A stretch of 64,000 bases of DNA from Hyphomicrobiales bacterium (GTDB lineage Bacteria; Pseudomonadota; Alphaproteobacteria; Rhodospirillales; JACKKN01): NCBI GenBank assembly GCA_024236415.1, contig JACKKN010000003.1:62001-126000 (forward strand), written 5' to 3'. Under the pieces are notes generated by a model. It ran no database searches and was not told the origin of the DNA. It saw nothing but the letters and a program-made list of their open reading frames with translations. The first letter of the stretch is position 1. Each line of letters starts with the position of its first letter. Positions 43,830-52,816 of the stretch are shown here, in pieces. Position numbers and translations under genes: made by a program.

Positions 43830-44348
43830 ATGACGCGCGCGATCCTGCACAACATCGACCAGAACGGCGAACGCTACCTGCTGCTGGTCTTCTACGCCCT
43901 GGTGGTGTCGGTCATCGGCGTCGAGGTGGTGCGCCGCTTCGTGCTGTCGTTCTCCAGCATCTGGGGCGAGGAGATCGCCCGCTTCGCCTTCATCTACCTG
44001 ACCTGGATCGGCGCCAGCGCCGGGGTCAAGAACCGGGCCCACATCCGCATCGACGTCATCTATTCCTGGGTGCCGGCGCGCCACCACGTGTGGCTGTACG
44101 TGCTGGCCGACGTGGCGACCATGGCCTTCGCGGTGATCGCGCTGTACTTCTCCATCATCCCGATCCTGACCTCGATCGAGTTCAACAACGTCACCGACGG
44201 GCTGCGCATCAACCGCTCGTTCTTCCTGGTGGCGGTGCCGCTGGGCTTCACCATGACCATGGTGCGGGTGGCGCAGAACCTGGTGCGCGACCTGCGCGAC
44301 CACCGCGCCGGGCGCCCCGTGTACCGCGGCAAGAAGCTGTTCGAATAA
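43830..44348 (+). CDS. TRAP transporter small permease (DctQ family)
   Basis: The 172-residue membrane subunit has four helices; it includes WGEEIARFAFIYLTWIGASA, the DctQ hallmark around residue 55. It couples with the large subunit next to it; the stop overlaps that gene's ATG by one base. Ribosome site GGAAGG lies before the start codon. Confidence 0.92.
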   Translation: MTRAILHNIDQNGERYLLLVFYALVVSVIGVEVVRRFVLSFSSIWGEEIARFAFIYLTWIGASAGVKNRAHIRIDVIYSWVPARHHVWLYVLADVATMAFAVIALYFSIIPILTSIEFNNVTDGLRINRSFFLVAVPLGFTMTMVRVAQNLVRDLRDHRAGRPVYRGKKLFE

Positions 44349-45649
44349 TGTACCAGCTGTATGCCTCCACGGCGGAACTGGGCTGGTCCTTCTATGGCCC
44401 GGCCCTGGGCATGGGAATCCTGATCCTGCTGGGCGTGCCCATCTGGGTGGTCCTGGGGCTGGGCACGGCGGCGCTGCTGTCGGTGACCGAGGTGCTGCCC
44501 CTGACCCTGATCGGCGAGACCCTGTTCTCGGGCATCGACAGCTTCTCGCTGATCGCCGTGCCGCTGTTCATCCTCACCGGCGACGTGATCGTCACCACCC
44601 GCATGTCCGACAAGCTGCTGGCCCTGGCCGACGCCACCCTGGGGTGGATCCGCTCGGGCCTGGGTACCTCGACCGTGCTGGGCTGCGGCTTCTTCGCCTG
44701 CATCTCGGGCTCCGACGCCGCCGACGCCGCGGCGCTCGGCCGCATCACCGTGCCGCACCTGGTGCGCAAGGGCTACCCGCTGCCCTACGCCTCGGCCCTC
44801 GTGGCCAGCGGCGCCACCACCGGCATCCTGATCCCGCCGTCCATCTCCTACATCATCATCGGCCTGACCCTGGGCATCTCGGCCTCGACGCTGTTCCTGG
44901 CGGCGGCGGTGCCGGGGGTCATGGTGCTGGCCACCATCATCGTCACCAACGTCATCGTCAACCGGGCCAAGGGGTACGAGCACAGCTCGGGCTCGTTCAG
45001 CCCGCGCCGCTTCGGCCGCGCCGCCTGGGACGCGCGCTATGCCCTGCTGGTGCCCTTCATCATCCTGGGCGGCATCTATTCGGGCATCTTCACCCCCACC
45101 GAGTCGGCCTCGGTGGCGGTGCTGACGGCCATCACCATCGGCTTCGCCACGCGCAAGATCCGCCTCGCCGACTTCCCGCGCATGATGGAACGCTCGGCCG
45201 AGGTCAACGGCGTGATCGCGCCGATCATCGGCATCGCCCTGCTGCTGGCCCAGGCCCTGGCGGCGCTGGAGGTGCCCACCGCCATGGTCGAGCACATCAC
45301 CGCCGTCACCGAAACGCCGACCTCGGTGATCCTGCTGATGCTGGCGGTGTTCGTGGTCGCCGGCTGCGTCATGGAGACGACCCCCAACATCGTCATTCTG
45401 GCGCCGCTGATGCTGCCGCTGGCGCAGTCCATCGGCATGGACCCGATCCACTTCTGCATCTTCATGGTCACGGCGCTCGGCGTGGGCTTCATCACGCCGC
45501 CCCTGGGGCTCAACATCTTCGTCCTGTCGGGGCTGACCGGCGAGCCGGTGCTGGCCATCGCCCGGCGCGCCGTCCCGTTCGTCATCGCCATGCTGCTGAC
45601 CGTGCTGATCCTGGCCTTCGTGCCGCAGATCTCGCTCTGGGCCCTGTGA
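44348..45649 (+). CDS. TRAP transporter large permease (DctM family)
   Basis: The 433-residue polytopic protein has ~12 helices and the DctM signatures ISGSDAADAAALGRITVP, SGATTGILIPPSISYIIIG and GIFTPTESASVAV. It drives sodium- or proton-coupled uptake of the ligand delivered by the DctP protein. It overlaps dctQ by a single base. No adjacent catabolic gene reveals the substrate. Confidence 0.93.
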   Translation: MYQLYASTAELGWSFYGPALGMGILILLGVPIWVVLGLGTAALLSVTEVLPLTLIGETLFSGIDSFSLIAVPLFILTGDVIVTTRMSDKLLALADATLGWIRSGLGTSTVLGCGFFACISGSDAADAAALGRITVPHLVRKGYPLPYASALVASGATTGILIPPSISYIIIGLTLGISASTLFLAAAVPGVMVLATIIVTNVIVNRAKGYEHSSGSFSPRRFGRAAWDARYALLVPFIILGGIYSGIFTPTESASVAVLTAITIGFATRKIRLADFPRMMERSAEVNGVIAPIIGIALLLAQALAALEVPTAMVEHITAVTETPTSVILLMLAVFVVAGCVMETTPNIVILAPLMLPLAQSIGMDPIHFCIFMVTALGVGFITPPLGLNIFVLSGLTGEPVLAIARRAVPFVIAMLLTVLILAFVPQISLWAL

Positions 45650-45680
45650 GCGGCGCCGGAGCCGCCCGCGGCGGGGCGCC

Positions 45681-46664
45681 GTGACCGACACCCGCAGGCT
45701 GGTCGACGGCCGCGACCTGGCCGTGGCCGTGCGCCTGGCGATCCTGGCGCCGGTGGCCTGGGCGGTGCCCCCGCGCCACTGGGGCGCCGCCTGCGCCCGC
45801 CTTGCCGCCGTGTTCGCCCGCGCCGGCAAGTGGCCGCCGCGGGCCGCCCACCTGGCCGCCGTGCTGGACGGGCGGGACACGGGCCTCGACCCGGCCCACT
45901 GGCCGCGCGCCCACCTGGCCGAGGCCTTCCGCGCCGACGTGATGCTGCTGCGTTGCCAGCGCCCCGGGGCCGCGGCCTCGCCCTGGACGCCGCCCTGGCG
46001 CCTGGACGGCGGCGGCCACCTGGACGCGGCCCTGGCCGCCGGCACCGGGGCGGTGCTGTGGGTGGCGCCGTTCGTGTACAGCGACCTGATGGCCAAGATG
46101 ATCCCGCACCTGGCCGGCTACCGGGTCCACCACCTCAGCCGCTTCTCGCACGGCTTCTCCGAGACCCGGGCCGGCATGGCCCTGCTCAACCCCCTGCGCA
46201 CCCGGGTCGAGGAGCGGTTCCTGGCCAGCCGCCAGGTGATCGGCACCGACGGCCCGGTGGCCGCCCTGCGCGCCCTGGCGCGGCGCCTGGCCGGGAACGG
46301 CCTGGTGTCCTTCGCCCTCGGCCACCGCGGGCGGCGGGTGCATGCGGTGCCGTTCCTGGGCGGCTGGATGGAGCTGGCCTCGGGGGCGGCGGACCTGGCC
46401 CTGCGCGCCGGCGCGCCGCTGCTGCCGGTGATCGTGGTGCGCGAGGCCGACGGCACCCTGGCCGCCACCGTGGGCGCGCCGCTGGACCTGGACGGGGCCG
46501 CCGACCGCGACGGCCGCGGCGCCGCCGCGGCGCGCGAGTTCGCCCGCCGCATCGAGCCCGCGGCCCTGGCCCACCCGGCGCAGGTCGCCTGGCACACCTA
46601 TGTGCGCGGACCCGGCGCGCCGCCGGCCGACGCACCTGTGGACGGCCCGGGGGACAGGCCCTAG
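45681..46664 (+). CDS. LpxL/HtrB-like acyltransferase homologue with altered catalytic motif
   Basis: The 327-residue protein resembles lipid A late acyltransferases in length and in blocks such as LLNPLRTRVEERFLASRQVI and GAADLALRAGAPLLPVIVVR. The H-x4-D/E motif is changed: where family members read GHFGNWEL, this one reads APFVYSDL, so His is replaced by Pro. It may be inactive or a distinct enzyme. It starts with GTG 31 bp after the TRAP large permease and precedes the deacetylase by about 20 bp, suggesting shared cell-surface function. Confidence 0.65.
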   Translation: MTDTRRLVDGRDLAVAVRLAILAPVAWAVPPRHWGAACARLAAVFARAGKWPPRAAHLAAVLDGRDTGLDPAHWPRAHLAEAFRADVMLLRCQRPGAAASPWTPPWRLDGGGHLDAALAAGTGAVLWVAPFVYSDLMAKMIPHLAGYRVHHLSRFSHGFSETRAGMALLNPLRTRVEERFLASRQVIGTDGPVAALRALARRLAGNGLVSFALGHRGRRVHAVPFLGGWMELASGAADLALRAGAPLLPVIVVREADGTLAATVGAPLDLDGAADRDGRGAAAAREFARRIEPAALAHPAQVAWHTYVRGPGAPPADAPVDGPGDRP

Positions 46665-46687
46665 ACTGCCGGCCATCGGGACCCCAG

Positions 46688-47695
46688 TTGCCCAGCGGAC
46701 TCCGCCCCTTGCCCCACCCACGCCCCAAGCGCCCCGACCTTCCCGGCTGCGTCCTGGCCTACCACAGCGTCGCGCACCGCCTGCCCGGGGCCGCCGGCTA
46801 CCATGCCCACAACGTGCCGCCGCCGGCCTTCCGCCGCCAGGCCGCCTGGCTGGCGCGCCATTACCAGGTGGTCACCCTGGACGACTGGATGGCCGCCGGC
46901 GACGTCGCCGGCCTGGCGGCGATCACCTTCGACGACGGCTATGACAGCGTGTTCACCCAGGCCCTGCCCATCCTGCGCGACCTGGCGCTGCCGGCGACGG
47001 TGTTCCTGTGCGACCGCCTGCTGCGCGGCGAGCCGTACTGGCGCGACCTGCTGCGCCACCTGATCACGACCGGCCGGTTCGCCGCCTTCCGCGCCTTCGC
47101 CGAGCCCGCCGGCGTGCTGGCCGGCGCCGACCTGGACCGCGACCCCTACGCCGCCACCCGCGCGCCGGCCGTGGACAGCGCGCGCCTGGCCGCCCTGCTG
47201 GACGACTTCGTCGCCGCCCAGGTGCCGGCCGCCGAGCTGGACGGCCTGCGCGGCCTGTACCGCCGCGCCGCCGACCTGGTCGACCACCCCCTGGTGGCCT
47301 ACGGCAACCACACCCTGACCCACCCGGTCATGGCGTCGCTCGGCGGCGACGCCCAGCACGCCGAGATCGCCGGCATGGAGGCGGTGCTCGACCGCCTGGG
47401 CCTGCGCCGCTCGCGGGTGTTCGGCATCCCCTTCGGCAACCCGGGCGACGCCGACCCGGCGACCGAGCGCGCCTGCGCCGCCCTGGGCCTGACCGGCATG
47501 GTCTACTGCCGCCGCGCCTGGCCCACCCCCTGGCCCGGGCCTGGCCCCGACGCGGCGCGCCACCCCGGCGCCACCGGCCTGCCGGTGGCCCACCGCCTGG
47601 TGATGCCGCCCCACGCCATCGCCTTCGGCCCCCGCGGCACCGCCCTCGCCAACCGCCTGCGCGCGGCGCGGAACTGGGTGATGGGGAGGGGGTAG
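46688..47695 (+). CDS. Polysaccharide deacetylase family protein (CE4)
   Basis: The NodB/CE4 fold is seen in AITFDDGYDSVF (metal Asp) and GNHTLTHPVM (H-x3-H). A middle insert of ~80 residues separates the motifs, longer than in chitin deacetylases. There is no clear ATG: TTG codons at 46688 and 46709 are the best starts, before GCVLAYHSVAHRLPG; ribosome sites are weak. No signal peptide follows either start, so it is probably cytoplasmic or membrane-surface. A role in capsule or LPS sugar processing is inferred from the adjoining LpxL-like gene. Confidence 0.8.
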   Translation: MPSGLRPLPHPRPKRPDLPGCVLAYHSVAHRLPGAAGYHAHNVPPPAFRRQAAWLARHYQVVTLDDWMAAGDVAGLAAITFDDGYDSVFTQALPILRDLALPATVFLCDRLLRGEPYWRDLLRHLITTGRFAAFRAFAEPAGVLAGADLDRDPYAATRAPAVDSARLAALLDDFVAAQVPAAELDGLRGLYRRAADLVDHPLVAYGNHTLTHPVMASLGGDAQHAEIAGMEAVLDRLGLRRSRVFGIPFGNPGDADPATERACAALGLTGMVYCRRAWPTPWPGPGPDAARHPGATGLPVAHRLVMPPHAIAFGPRGTALANRLRAARNWVMGRG

Positions 47696-47940
47696 GGCCA
47701 TCGGGGATATGACCGGCCACCCCTGGGCCCCGTCTTCCGGGCCGGGATTCCGCAGGTGTGGATCTGAAGAACCTCAGAGATCGCGGAGGCGCACCCCGGC
47801 CGCGGCAACTTTCGCACAACCTTTGGTTCGTCTCAACGGAATTGAGCGTTCAGATACGGGATCGTCTATCAATCAAAAGTAGTGAAAGCAATTCATCAAA
47901 CACTCAACGGTGCGCGCCTTAGTCGCAGATTATTAACAGA

Positions 47941-48378
47941 TTAAGAATTGTCTGAGTCGATCTCCACACTCGGATCATAGCCAATTCTCGGACATGGAAT
48001 GTCCCGAGGCCAATACCCGTGGCCCTCCAAATTCACGAACTCATCCCTCAGGCGCCACATGATAGTGCCCATGTTCTTGCTCTTATCGGTCCCTCCAACT
48101 GGTAGGCCAAATTCATCAAATTTATCAACAAGTTCACCCCGGGTCATGGGGCTACCTCGTTCGATCATGAATTCGCGCGCATACTTGGCCACACCCATTC
48201 TGGAGATCGTGGGACGCTCCACCAGCGTAGAGTCGTGGGAAGTGTTGGCCCCGGCCTTGTGTTCCCCATCGGTTCCGGAAAACTGTCGGTACAGGCGAAT
48301 GAAGGTGTTCACCGTCTCTAGTTCGCGCTGGAGTTCGTCCCGGCGCTTCACCGCATTCCGATATGCTCGATCATCCAT
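47941..48378 (-). CDS. Small protein with winged-helix-like domain, in low-GC island
   Basis: The 145-residue protein starts MDDRAYRNAVKRRDELQREL, a likely coiled coil. A C-terminal winged-helix or HARE-HTH-like region follows (REFMIERGSPMTRGELVDKF through NMGTIMWRLRDEFVNLEG). GGAGG lies seven bases before the ATG. GC is much lower than the surrounding genes. Such domains bind DNA or regulate nucleases. Divergent from the structured RNA and GIY-YIG gene, so they may form one acquired module. Confidence 0.6.
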   Translation of the reverse strand: MDDRAYRNAVKRRDELQRELETVNTFIRLYRQFSGTDGEHKAGANTSHDSTLVERPTISRMGVAKYAREFMIERGSPMTRGELVDKFDEFGLPVGGTDKSKNMGTIMWRLRDEFVNLEGHGYWPRDIPCPRIGYDPSVEIDSDNS

Positions 48379-48463
48379 CTGGCAACCTCCATCGCAGTCC
48401 GGCACACTGTAACACTTCTGAATGGGGCCAACAACTCAAAACGGTTGCGTGTGAGTTCCCATA

Positions 48464-48716
48464 GTGTTAGAACTGACACCGTCGCGGGGTTTGCCTGCGC
48501 GACAACGGCCACGGGGTGGAAGCCCGTGGCCGTTGGGTACGTCGCTATTTTCAATAACCCGCCTGTATGCGGGCTTACCGGGAAAGCAGTCCCCGGAAGG
48601 AGGTTGGCGAGGATGCTTCCGCGTTCTCTGCCGGGGAAGGGGCCCTACACCCCGTACCCGGCGCTCTTGATATAGAGCCCAACCATAGGGCGGGGGCGAT
48701 GCCCCCGTTCCTATGG
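48464..48716 (+). ncRNA. Candidate structured RNA, HEARO/omega-RNA-like
   Basis: About 250 bases can form a chain of hairpins: GTGTT/GACAC, GTCGCG/CGCGAC, a 12-bp stem from AACGGCCACGGG (48504) with CCCGTGGCCGTT, CCCGC/GCGGG, CCGGG/CCCGG, GCCGGG/CCCGGC around GGGG/CCCC, GCTCT/AGAGC, and CCATAGG/CCTATGG around GGGGGC/GCCCCC. GGTTGG (48602) may pair with CCAACC (48679), enclosing a multibranch loop. A loop GCAG (48586) can pair with CTGC (48628). It ends 63 bases before the GIY-YIG-like ORF. Identity as HEARO is a hypothesis; no covariance data. Confidence 0.5.
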
Positions 48717-48779
48717 CCATGAAAATACTGGAATCGCTCGATTCCGTCTAGTTCAATTTCCACAACGTGGAGAAAGGCA

Positions 48780-49121
48780 ATGGCCAACAGTGGCTTACGC
48801 GGGTCATACCCGCTTACTAACGAAAGCATCAAGGAGTATGTCTCACGTACCTCGGCAGGCGCTTATGCGCTCGGCTATGTCAAGGACAACTCCTTCTATG
48901 TCGGGTACGTCGGGCGTTCTGACAACGATGTAGCCGCGCGACTCCATAGCCATATCGGCCGCTACAAGCGATTCAAGTACGAATATTACGGATCGGCGAA
49001 GGCGGCATTCGAGAAGGAATGCCGCATCTACCACGACTTCTCGCCGGGTGGGAACAAGGTGCACCCCGATCGCCCCAACGGGAGCGGTTGGAAGTGTCCC
49101 GTGTGCAACATCTTCCAGTAG
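48780..49121 (+). CDS. Small GIY-YIG-like nuclease domain protein
   Basis: The 113-residue protein has AYALGYV and FYVGYVGRSDNDVAARLHSH in the spacing of the GIY and YIG strands plus the catalytic Arg helix. A later conserved Glu lies in AAFEKECRIYHDF. A C-terminal HPDRPNGSGWKCPVC may bind zinc. It is shorter than UvrC or homing endonucleases and resembles stand-alone phage or mobile-element nucleases. GGAGAAAGGCA precedes the ATG. GC is low, and the gene follows the structured RNA directly. Nuclease activity is inferred. Confidence 0.7.
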   Translation: MANSGLRGSYPLTNESIKEYVSRTSAGAYALGYVKDNSFYVGYVGRSDNDVAARLHSHIGRYKRFKYEYYGSAKAAFEKECRIYHDFSPGGNKVHPDRPNGSGWKCPVCNIFQ

Positions 49122-49133
49122 TTCTTGTGAGTG

Positions 49134-49159
49134 CTCGTGCTTCCAGAGAGGAGCACGAG
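49134..49159 (+). terminator. Hairpin downstream of GIY-YIG gene
   Basis: CTCGTGCT (49134-49141) pairs perfectly with AGCACGAG (49152-49159), 12 bases after the stop. No long T run follows, so it may end the transcript or mark the boundary of the island. Confidence 0.55.
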
Positions 49160-49241
49160 TACATCCCTTACGGTGTCGTCATTTCCGGTGCCGGCGCGGA
49201 TGGGCTCGGTCGGACCGCCCCAGGGCGCCCGGGGCGGGCGA

Positions 49242-50789
49242 CTACTTCCAGATGGGCTTGCCGGCGCCGGGCAGGCCGTAGTCGGCCCACTTGCGGGTGA
49301 CCTCGTCGATCACGTCGTCGGCCATGCGGATCTTGCGGCCCCACTCGCGCCTGGTTTCGGGCGGGACCTTGGCGGTGGCGTCGATGCCCATCTTGGAGCC
49401 CAGGCCCGAGTCGGGGCTGGCGAAGTCCAGGTAGTCGATGGGGGTGTGCTCGATGATGGTCACGTCGCGGGCCGGGTCGACGTTGGTGCTGAGCGCCCAG
49501 ACCACGTCGTTCCAGTCCCGGGCGTCCAGGTCGGCGTCCACGACGATGACGAACTTGGTGTACATGAACTGGCGCAGGTAGGACCACACCCCCATCATCA
49601 CCCGCTTGGCGTGGCCCGGGTAGGCCTTGGCCATGGACACCACGGCGACCCGGTACGAGCAGCCCTCGGGCGGCAGCCAGAAGTCGACGATCTCGGGGAA
49701 CTGCTGGCGCAGCAGGGGGACGAAGACGTCGTTGAGCGCCTCGCCCAGGACGCTGGGCTCGTCCGGCGGGCGGCCGGTGAAGGTGCTGAGGTAGATGGGG
49801 TCGCGGCGCCGGGTGATGGCGCTGAGCGTGAACACCGGGAACGGCTCGACGGCGTTGTAGTAGCCGGTGTGGTCGCCATAGGGCCCCTCGTCGCCGTAGT
49901 CGGTGAGGGAGACGTGGCCCTCGAGCACGATCTCGGCCGTGGCCGGGACCTTGAGCGGGACCGTCTTGCAGTCCACCAGGTCCAGTTTCCTGCCGCGCAG
50001 CAGGCCGGCGAACTGGTACTCGCTCAGCGTGTCGGGCACCGGGGTGACGGCGGCCAGGATGGTGCCCGGGTCGGCGCCGATGACCACGGCGGCGGGCAGG
50101 GGCTCGGGCGCCTTGCCCGATGCCTGGGCCGCCGCCCAGCGCTGGTGGTGCTGGGCCCCGCCGCGGTGCTTGAGCCAGCGCATCAGCGTGGTGCGCGGCC
50201 CGGTCACCTGCATGCGGTAGATGCCCAGGTTGAAGTCGTCGCGGCGGTCCTCGCCCACCCGCGGCCCGCGGGTGACCACCAGGGGCCAGGTGATCAGCGG
50301 CGCCGGCTCGCCGGGCCAGCAGGTCTGGATCGGCAGGTCCGCCAGGTCCATGTCGTCGCCGGTCAGCACCACCTCCTGGCACGGCGCGGTGCCGGTGGTG
50401 CGCGGCTTCATGGCCATCACGGTCTTCAGCACCGGCAGCATGTCGAGCGCCTCGCGCCAGCCGCCGGGGGGCTCGGGCTGGCGCAGGAAGGCCAGGGTCT
50501 CGCCGATCTCGCGCAGCTCTTGGGGCTCGCGGTTCATGCCCCAGGCGACCCGCTCGACGGTGCCGAACAGGTTGACCAGCACCGGCATGGCGTGGGGCGT
50601 GCCATCCGGGCGCACCACGTTCTCGAACAGCACGGCGGGGCCGCCCTCGGCCAGCAGGCGGGTCTGGATCTCGGTCATCTCCAGGTGCGGCGACACCGGC
50701 GCGCGCACCCGCACCAGGCGGCCGGCGGCCTCCAGCCGGGCCACGAAGTCGCGCAGGGAGGCATAGGCGGTATCACCCCGTGGGACCAT
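49242..50789 (-). CDS. ubiD: UbiD family decarboxylase
   Basis: The 515-residue enzyme decarboxylates the polyprenyl-hydroxybenzoate ring in ubiquinone synthesis using prenylated FMN. It has VLFENVVRPDGTPHAMPVLV at the start and catalytic GDEGPYGDHTGYYN and EPFPVFTLSAITRRRDPIYL in order. The start MVPRGDTAYASLRDF was preferred over an upstream ATG at 50864 because the extra 25 residues are not family-like. ubiX, which makes the cofactor, is not in the window. Divergent from the GAF/HD-GYP gene. Confidence 0.92.
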   Translation of the reverse strand: MVPRGDTAYASLRDFVARLEAAGRLVRVRAPVSPHLEMTEIQTRLLAEGGPAVLFENVVRPDGTPHAMPVLVNLFGTVERVAWGMNREPQELREIGETLAFLRQPEPPGGWREALDMLPVLKTVMAMKPRTTGTAPCQEVVLTGDDMDLADLPIQTCWPGEPAPLITWPLVVTRGPRVGEDRRDDFNLGIYRMQVTGPRTTLMRWLKHRGGAQHHQRWAAAQASGKAPEPLPAAVVIGADPGTILAAVTPVPDTLSEYQFAGLLRGRKLDLVDCKTVPLKVPATAEIVLEGHVSLTDYGDEGPYGDHTGYYNAVEPFPVFTLSAITRRRDPIYLSTFTGRPPDEPSVLGEALNDVFVPLLRQQFPEIVDFWLPPEGCSYRVAVVSMAKAYPGHAKRVMMGVWSYLRQFMYTKFVIVVDADLDARDWNDVVWALSTNVDPARDVTIIEHTPIDYLDFASPDSGLGSKMGIDATAKVPPETRREWGRKIRMADDVIDEVTRKWADYGLPGAGKPIWK

Positions 50790-50891
50790 GTGCGCGGGTT
50801 TCCCTTCCGGCCGGTGGAAAACGGACGAGGGGGCACTTGACACCCGGGGCGGGTATGCGGTCAAGGATAGATGCGGCGCCGCCCGCGGCCC

Positions 50892-50939
50892 GGCCAGGGG
50901 TTGGGCCAGGGGTTGCGCCAGGGGTTGCGCCGGGGGTTG
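50892..50939. repeat. 12-bp tandem repeat in divergent promoter gap
   Basis: Four units of GGCCAGGGGTTG (later units begin CG) lie between ubiD and the HD-GYP gene, in the 260-bp gap 50790-51049. Expansion or contraction would alter promoter spacing of both genes. Confidence 0.85.
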
Positions 50940-51049
50940 CGATAAGGTCGCATTAGCCGTTGGGGCCGTTCCCGGATTCGTGGATAATGGCCCGGCGGCG
51001 TCCGGCGCGGGGGAGGCTCCCGGCCAGCAAGGGGCAATCGGAGACAGGA

Positions 51050-52816
51050 ATGGCGAGCAAGCAGGCCGGTGATTTTGCCAAGCTGATCGAGATCGGCATC
51101 GCGCTGTCGGTGGAGCGCAACACGGCGCGGCTGATGGAGCGGATCCTGCTGGAGGCGAAGAAGATCTGCAACGCCGACGGCGGCACGCTCTATCTGCTGA
51201 AGGACGACCGGCTGAGCTTCGAGATCGTGCGCACGGATTCGCTCGACATCGCCATGGGCGGCACCACGGGGGTGGAGATCACCTTCGCCCCGCTGCCCCT
51301 GTACGACCCGGCCACCGGCGCCCCCAACGACCAGAACGTGGCCACCCACGCGGCGCTCAGCGGGCGCTCGATCAACATTCCCGACGCCTACGAGGCCGAG
51401 GATTTCGACTTTTCCGGCACCAAGCGGTTCGACGCCGGCACCGGCTACCTGTCGCGCTCGTTCCTGACCGTGCCGCTGAAGAACCACGACGGGCAGGTGA
51501 TCGGCATCCTGCAGCTGCTGAACGCCCAGGACCCGGACTCGGGCGAGGTGGTGCCCTTCAGCGCCGAGATCCAGCCCCTGGTCGAGGCCCTGGCCTCCCA
51601 GGCCGCGGTGGCCCTGGACAACTCGCAACTGATCGACGCGCAACGGGCCCTGTTGGACGCCTTCATCGAGCTGATCGCCAGCGCGATTGACGCCAAATCC
51701 CCCTACACCGGCGGCCACTGCCAGCGGGTGCCCGAGGTGACCCGCATGCTGGCCGAGGCCGCCTGCGCCTCGGCGGCGCCGCCGTTCGCCGACTTCGACC
51801 TGGACGAGGACGGCTGGCACGAGCTGCGGATCGCCGCCTGGCTGCACGACTGCGGCAAGGTCACCACCCCCGAATACGTGGTCGACAAGGCGACCAAGCT
51901 GGAGACCATCTACAACCGCATCCACGAGGTCCGCACCCGGTTCGAGGTGGTCAAGCGGGACACCGAGATCGCCTACCTGAAGGGCCTGCTGGACGGCGGC
52001 GACGCGGCCGAACTGGCCGCCGAGCGCGACGCCCGCCTGGCGCAGCTGGACGAGGACTTCGCCTTCGTCGCCGAGTGCAACATCGGCGGCGAGTTCATGG
52101 ACGAGAAGCGCATGGAGCGCCTGGCGCGCATCGGCGAGACCACCTGGACCCGCACCCTGGACGACCGCACCGGCCTCTCCATCCCCGAGCTGCAGCAGCG
52201 CCAGGCCCACCGCCCCAACCCGGTGCCGGCGGTCGAGCGCCTGCTGGCCGACAAGCCCGAGCACATGGTGCCGCGTGACACGGTGCCGGTGGCCGCCGGC
52301 AAGAACCGCTTCGGCTTCGAGCTGGACGTGCCCGAGTACGACGCCAACCTGGGCGAGCTCTACAACCTGTGCATCCCGCGCGGCACCCTGACCAACGAGG
52401 AGCGGTTCAAGATCAACGACCACATCGTGCAGACCATCGTCATGCTGGAACAGCTGCCGTTCCCGCGCACCATGCGCCGGGTGCCCGAATACGCCGGCGG
52501 CCACCACGAGAAGATGGACGGCACCGGCTACCCGCGCCGCCTGTCGGGCGAGCAGATGTCCCTGCCGGCGCGGATCATGGCGGTGGCCGACATCTTCGAG
52601 GCCCTGACCGCGGCCGACCGCCCCTACAAGCCGGCCAAGAAGCTGAGCGAGAGCATCCGCATCATGTCCTTCATGGCCAAGGACGCGCACATCGACCGCG
52701 ACCTGTTCGAGCTGTTCCTGACCTCGGGCGTGTACCGGGACTACGCCGAGGCCCACCTGCTGCCCGAGCAGATCGACGAGGTGGACGTGGCGCAGTATGT
52801 CAACGGCGGCGCCTGA
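51050..52816 (+). CDS. GAF plus HD-GYP phosphodiesterase
   Basis: The 588-residue protein has an N-terminal GAF sensor domain (about residues 15-190) and an HD-GYP domain. The metal HD is WLHDCGKVTTPEYVVDKATK and the GYP end is HHEKMDGTGYP. Between them are about 190 residues, against ~60 in classic HD-GYP, so a helical insert of ~130 residues is present. Hydrolysis of c-di-GMP is expected if the insert does not block it. GGAGACAGGA precedes the ATG. Overlaps the next gene by 20 bases. Confidence 0.88.
   Translation: MASKQAGDFAKLIEIGIALSVERNTARLMERILLEAKKICNADGGTLYLLKDDRLSFEIVRTDSLDIAMGGTTGVEITFAPLPLYDPATGAPNDQNVATHAALSGRSINIPDAYEAEDFDFSGTKRFDAGTGYLSRSFLTVPLKNHDGQVIGILQLLNAQDPDSGEVVPFSAEIQPLVEALASQAAVALDNSQLIDAQRALLDAFIELIASAIDAKSPYTGGHCQRVPEVTRMLAEAACASAAPPFADFDLDEDGWHELRIAAWLHDCGKVTTPEYVVDKATKLETIYNRIHEVRTRFEVVKRDTEIAYLKGLLDGGDAAELAAERDARLAQLDEDFAFVAECNIGGEFMDEKRMERLARIGETTWTRTLDDRTGLSIPELQQRQAHRPNPVPAVERLLADKPEHMVPRDTVPVAAGKNRFGFELDVPEYDANLGELYNLCIPRGTLTNEERFKINDHIVQTIVMLEQLPFPRTMRRVPEYAGGHHEKMDGTGYPRRLSGEQMSLPARIMAVADIFEALTAADRPYKPAKKLSESIRIMSFMAKDAHIDRDLFELFLTSGVYRDYAEAHLLPEQIDEVDVAQYVNGGA

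Noticed and set aside
48464..49121. A hidden IscB, IsrB or TnpB gene next to the structured RNA
   Set aside because: None of the frames encodes RuvC, HNH or PLMP motifs; only the GIY-YIG-like protein is present. Hence HEARO identity stays a hypothesis.
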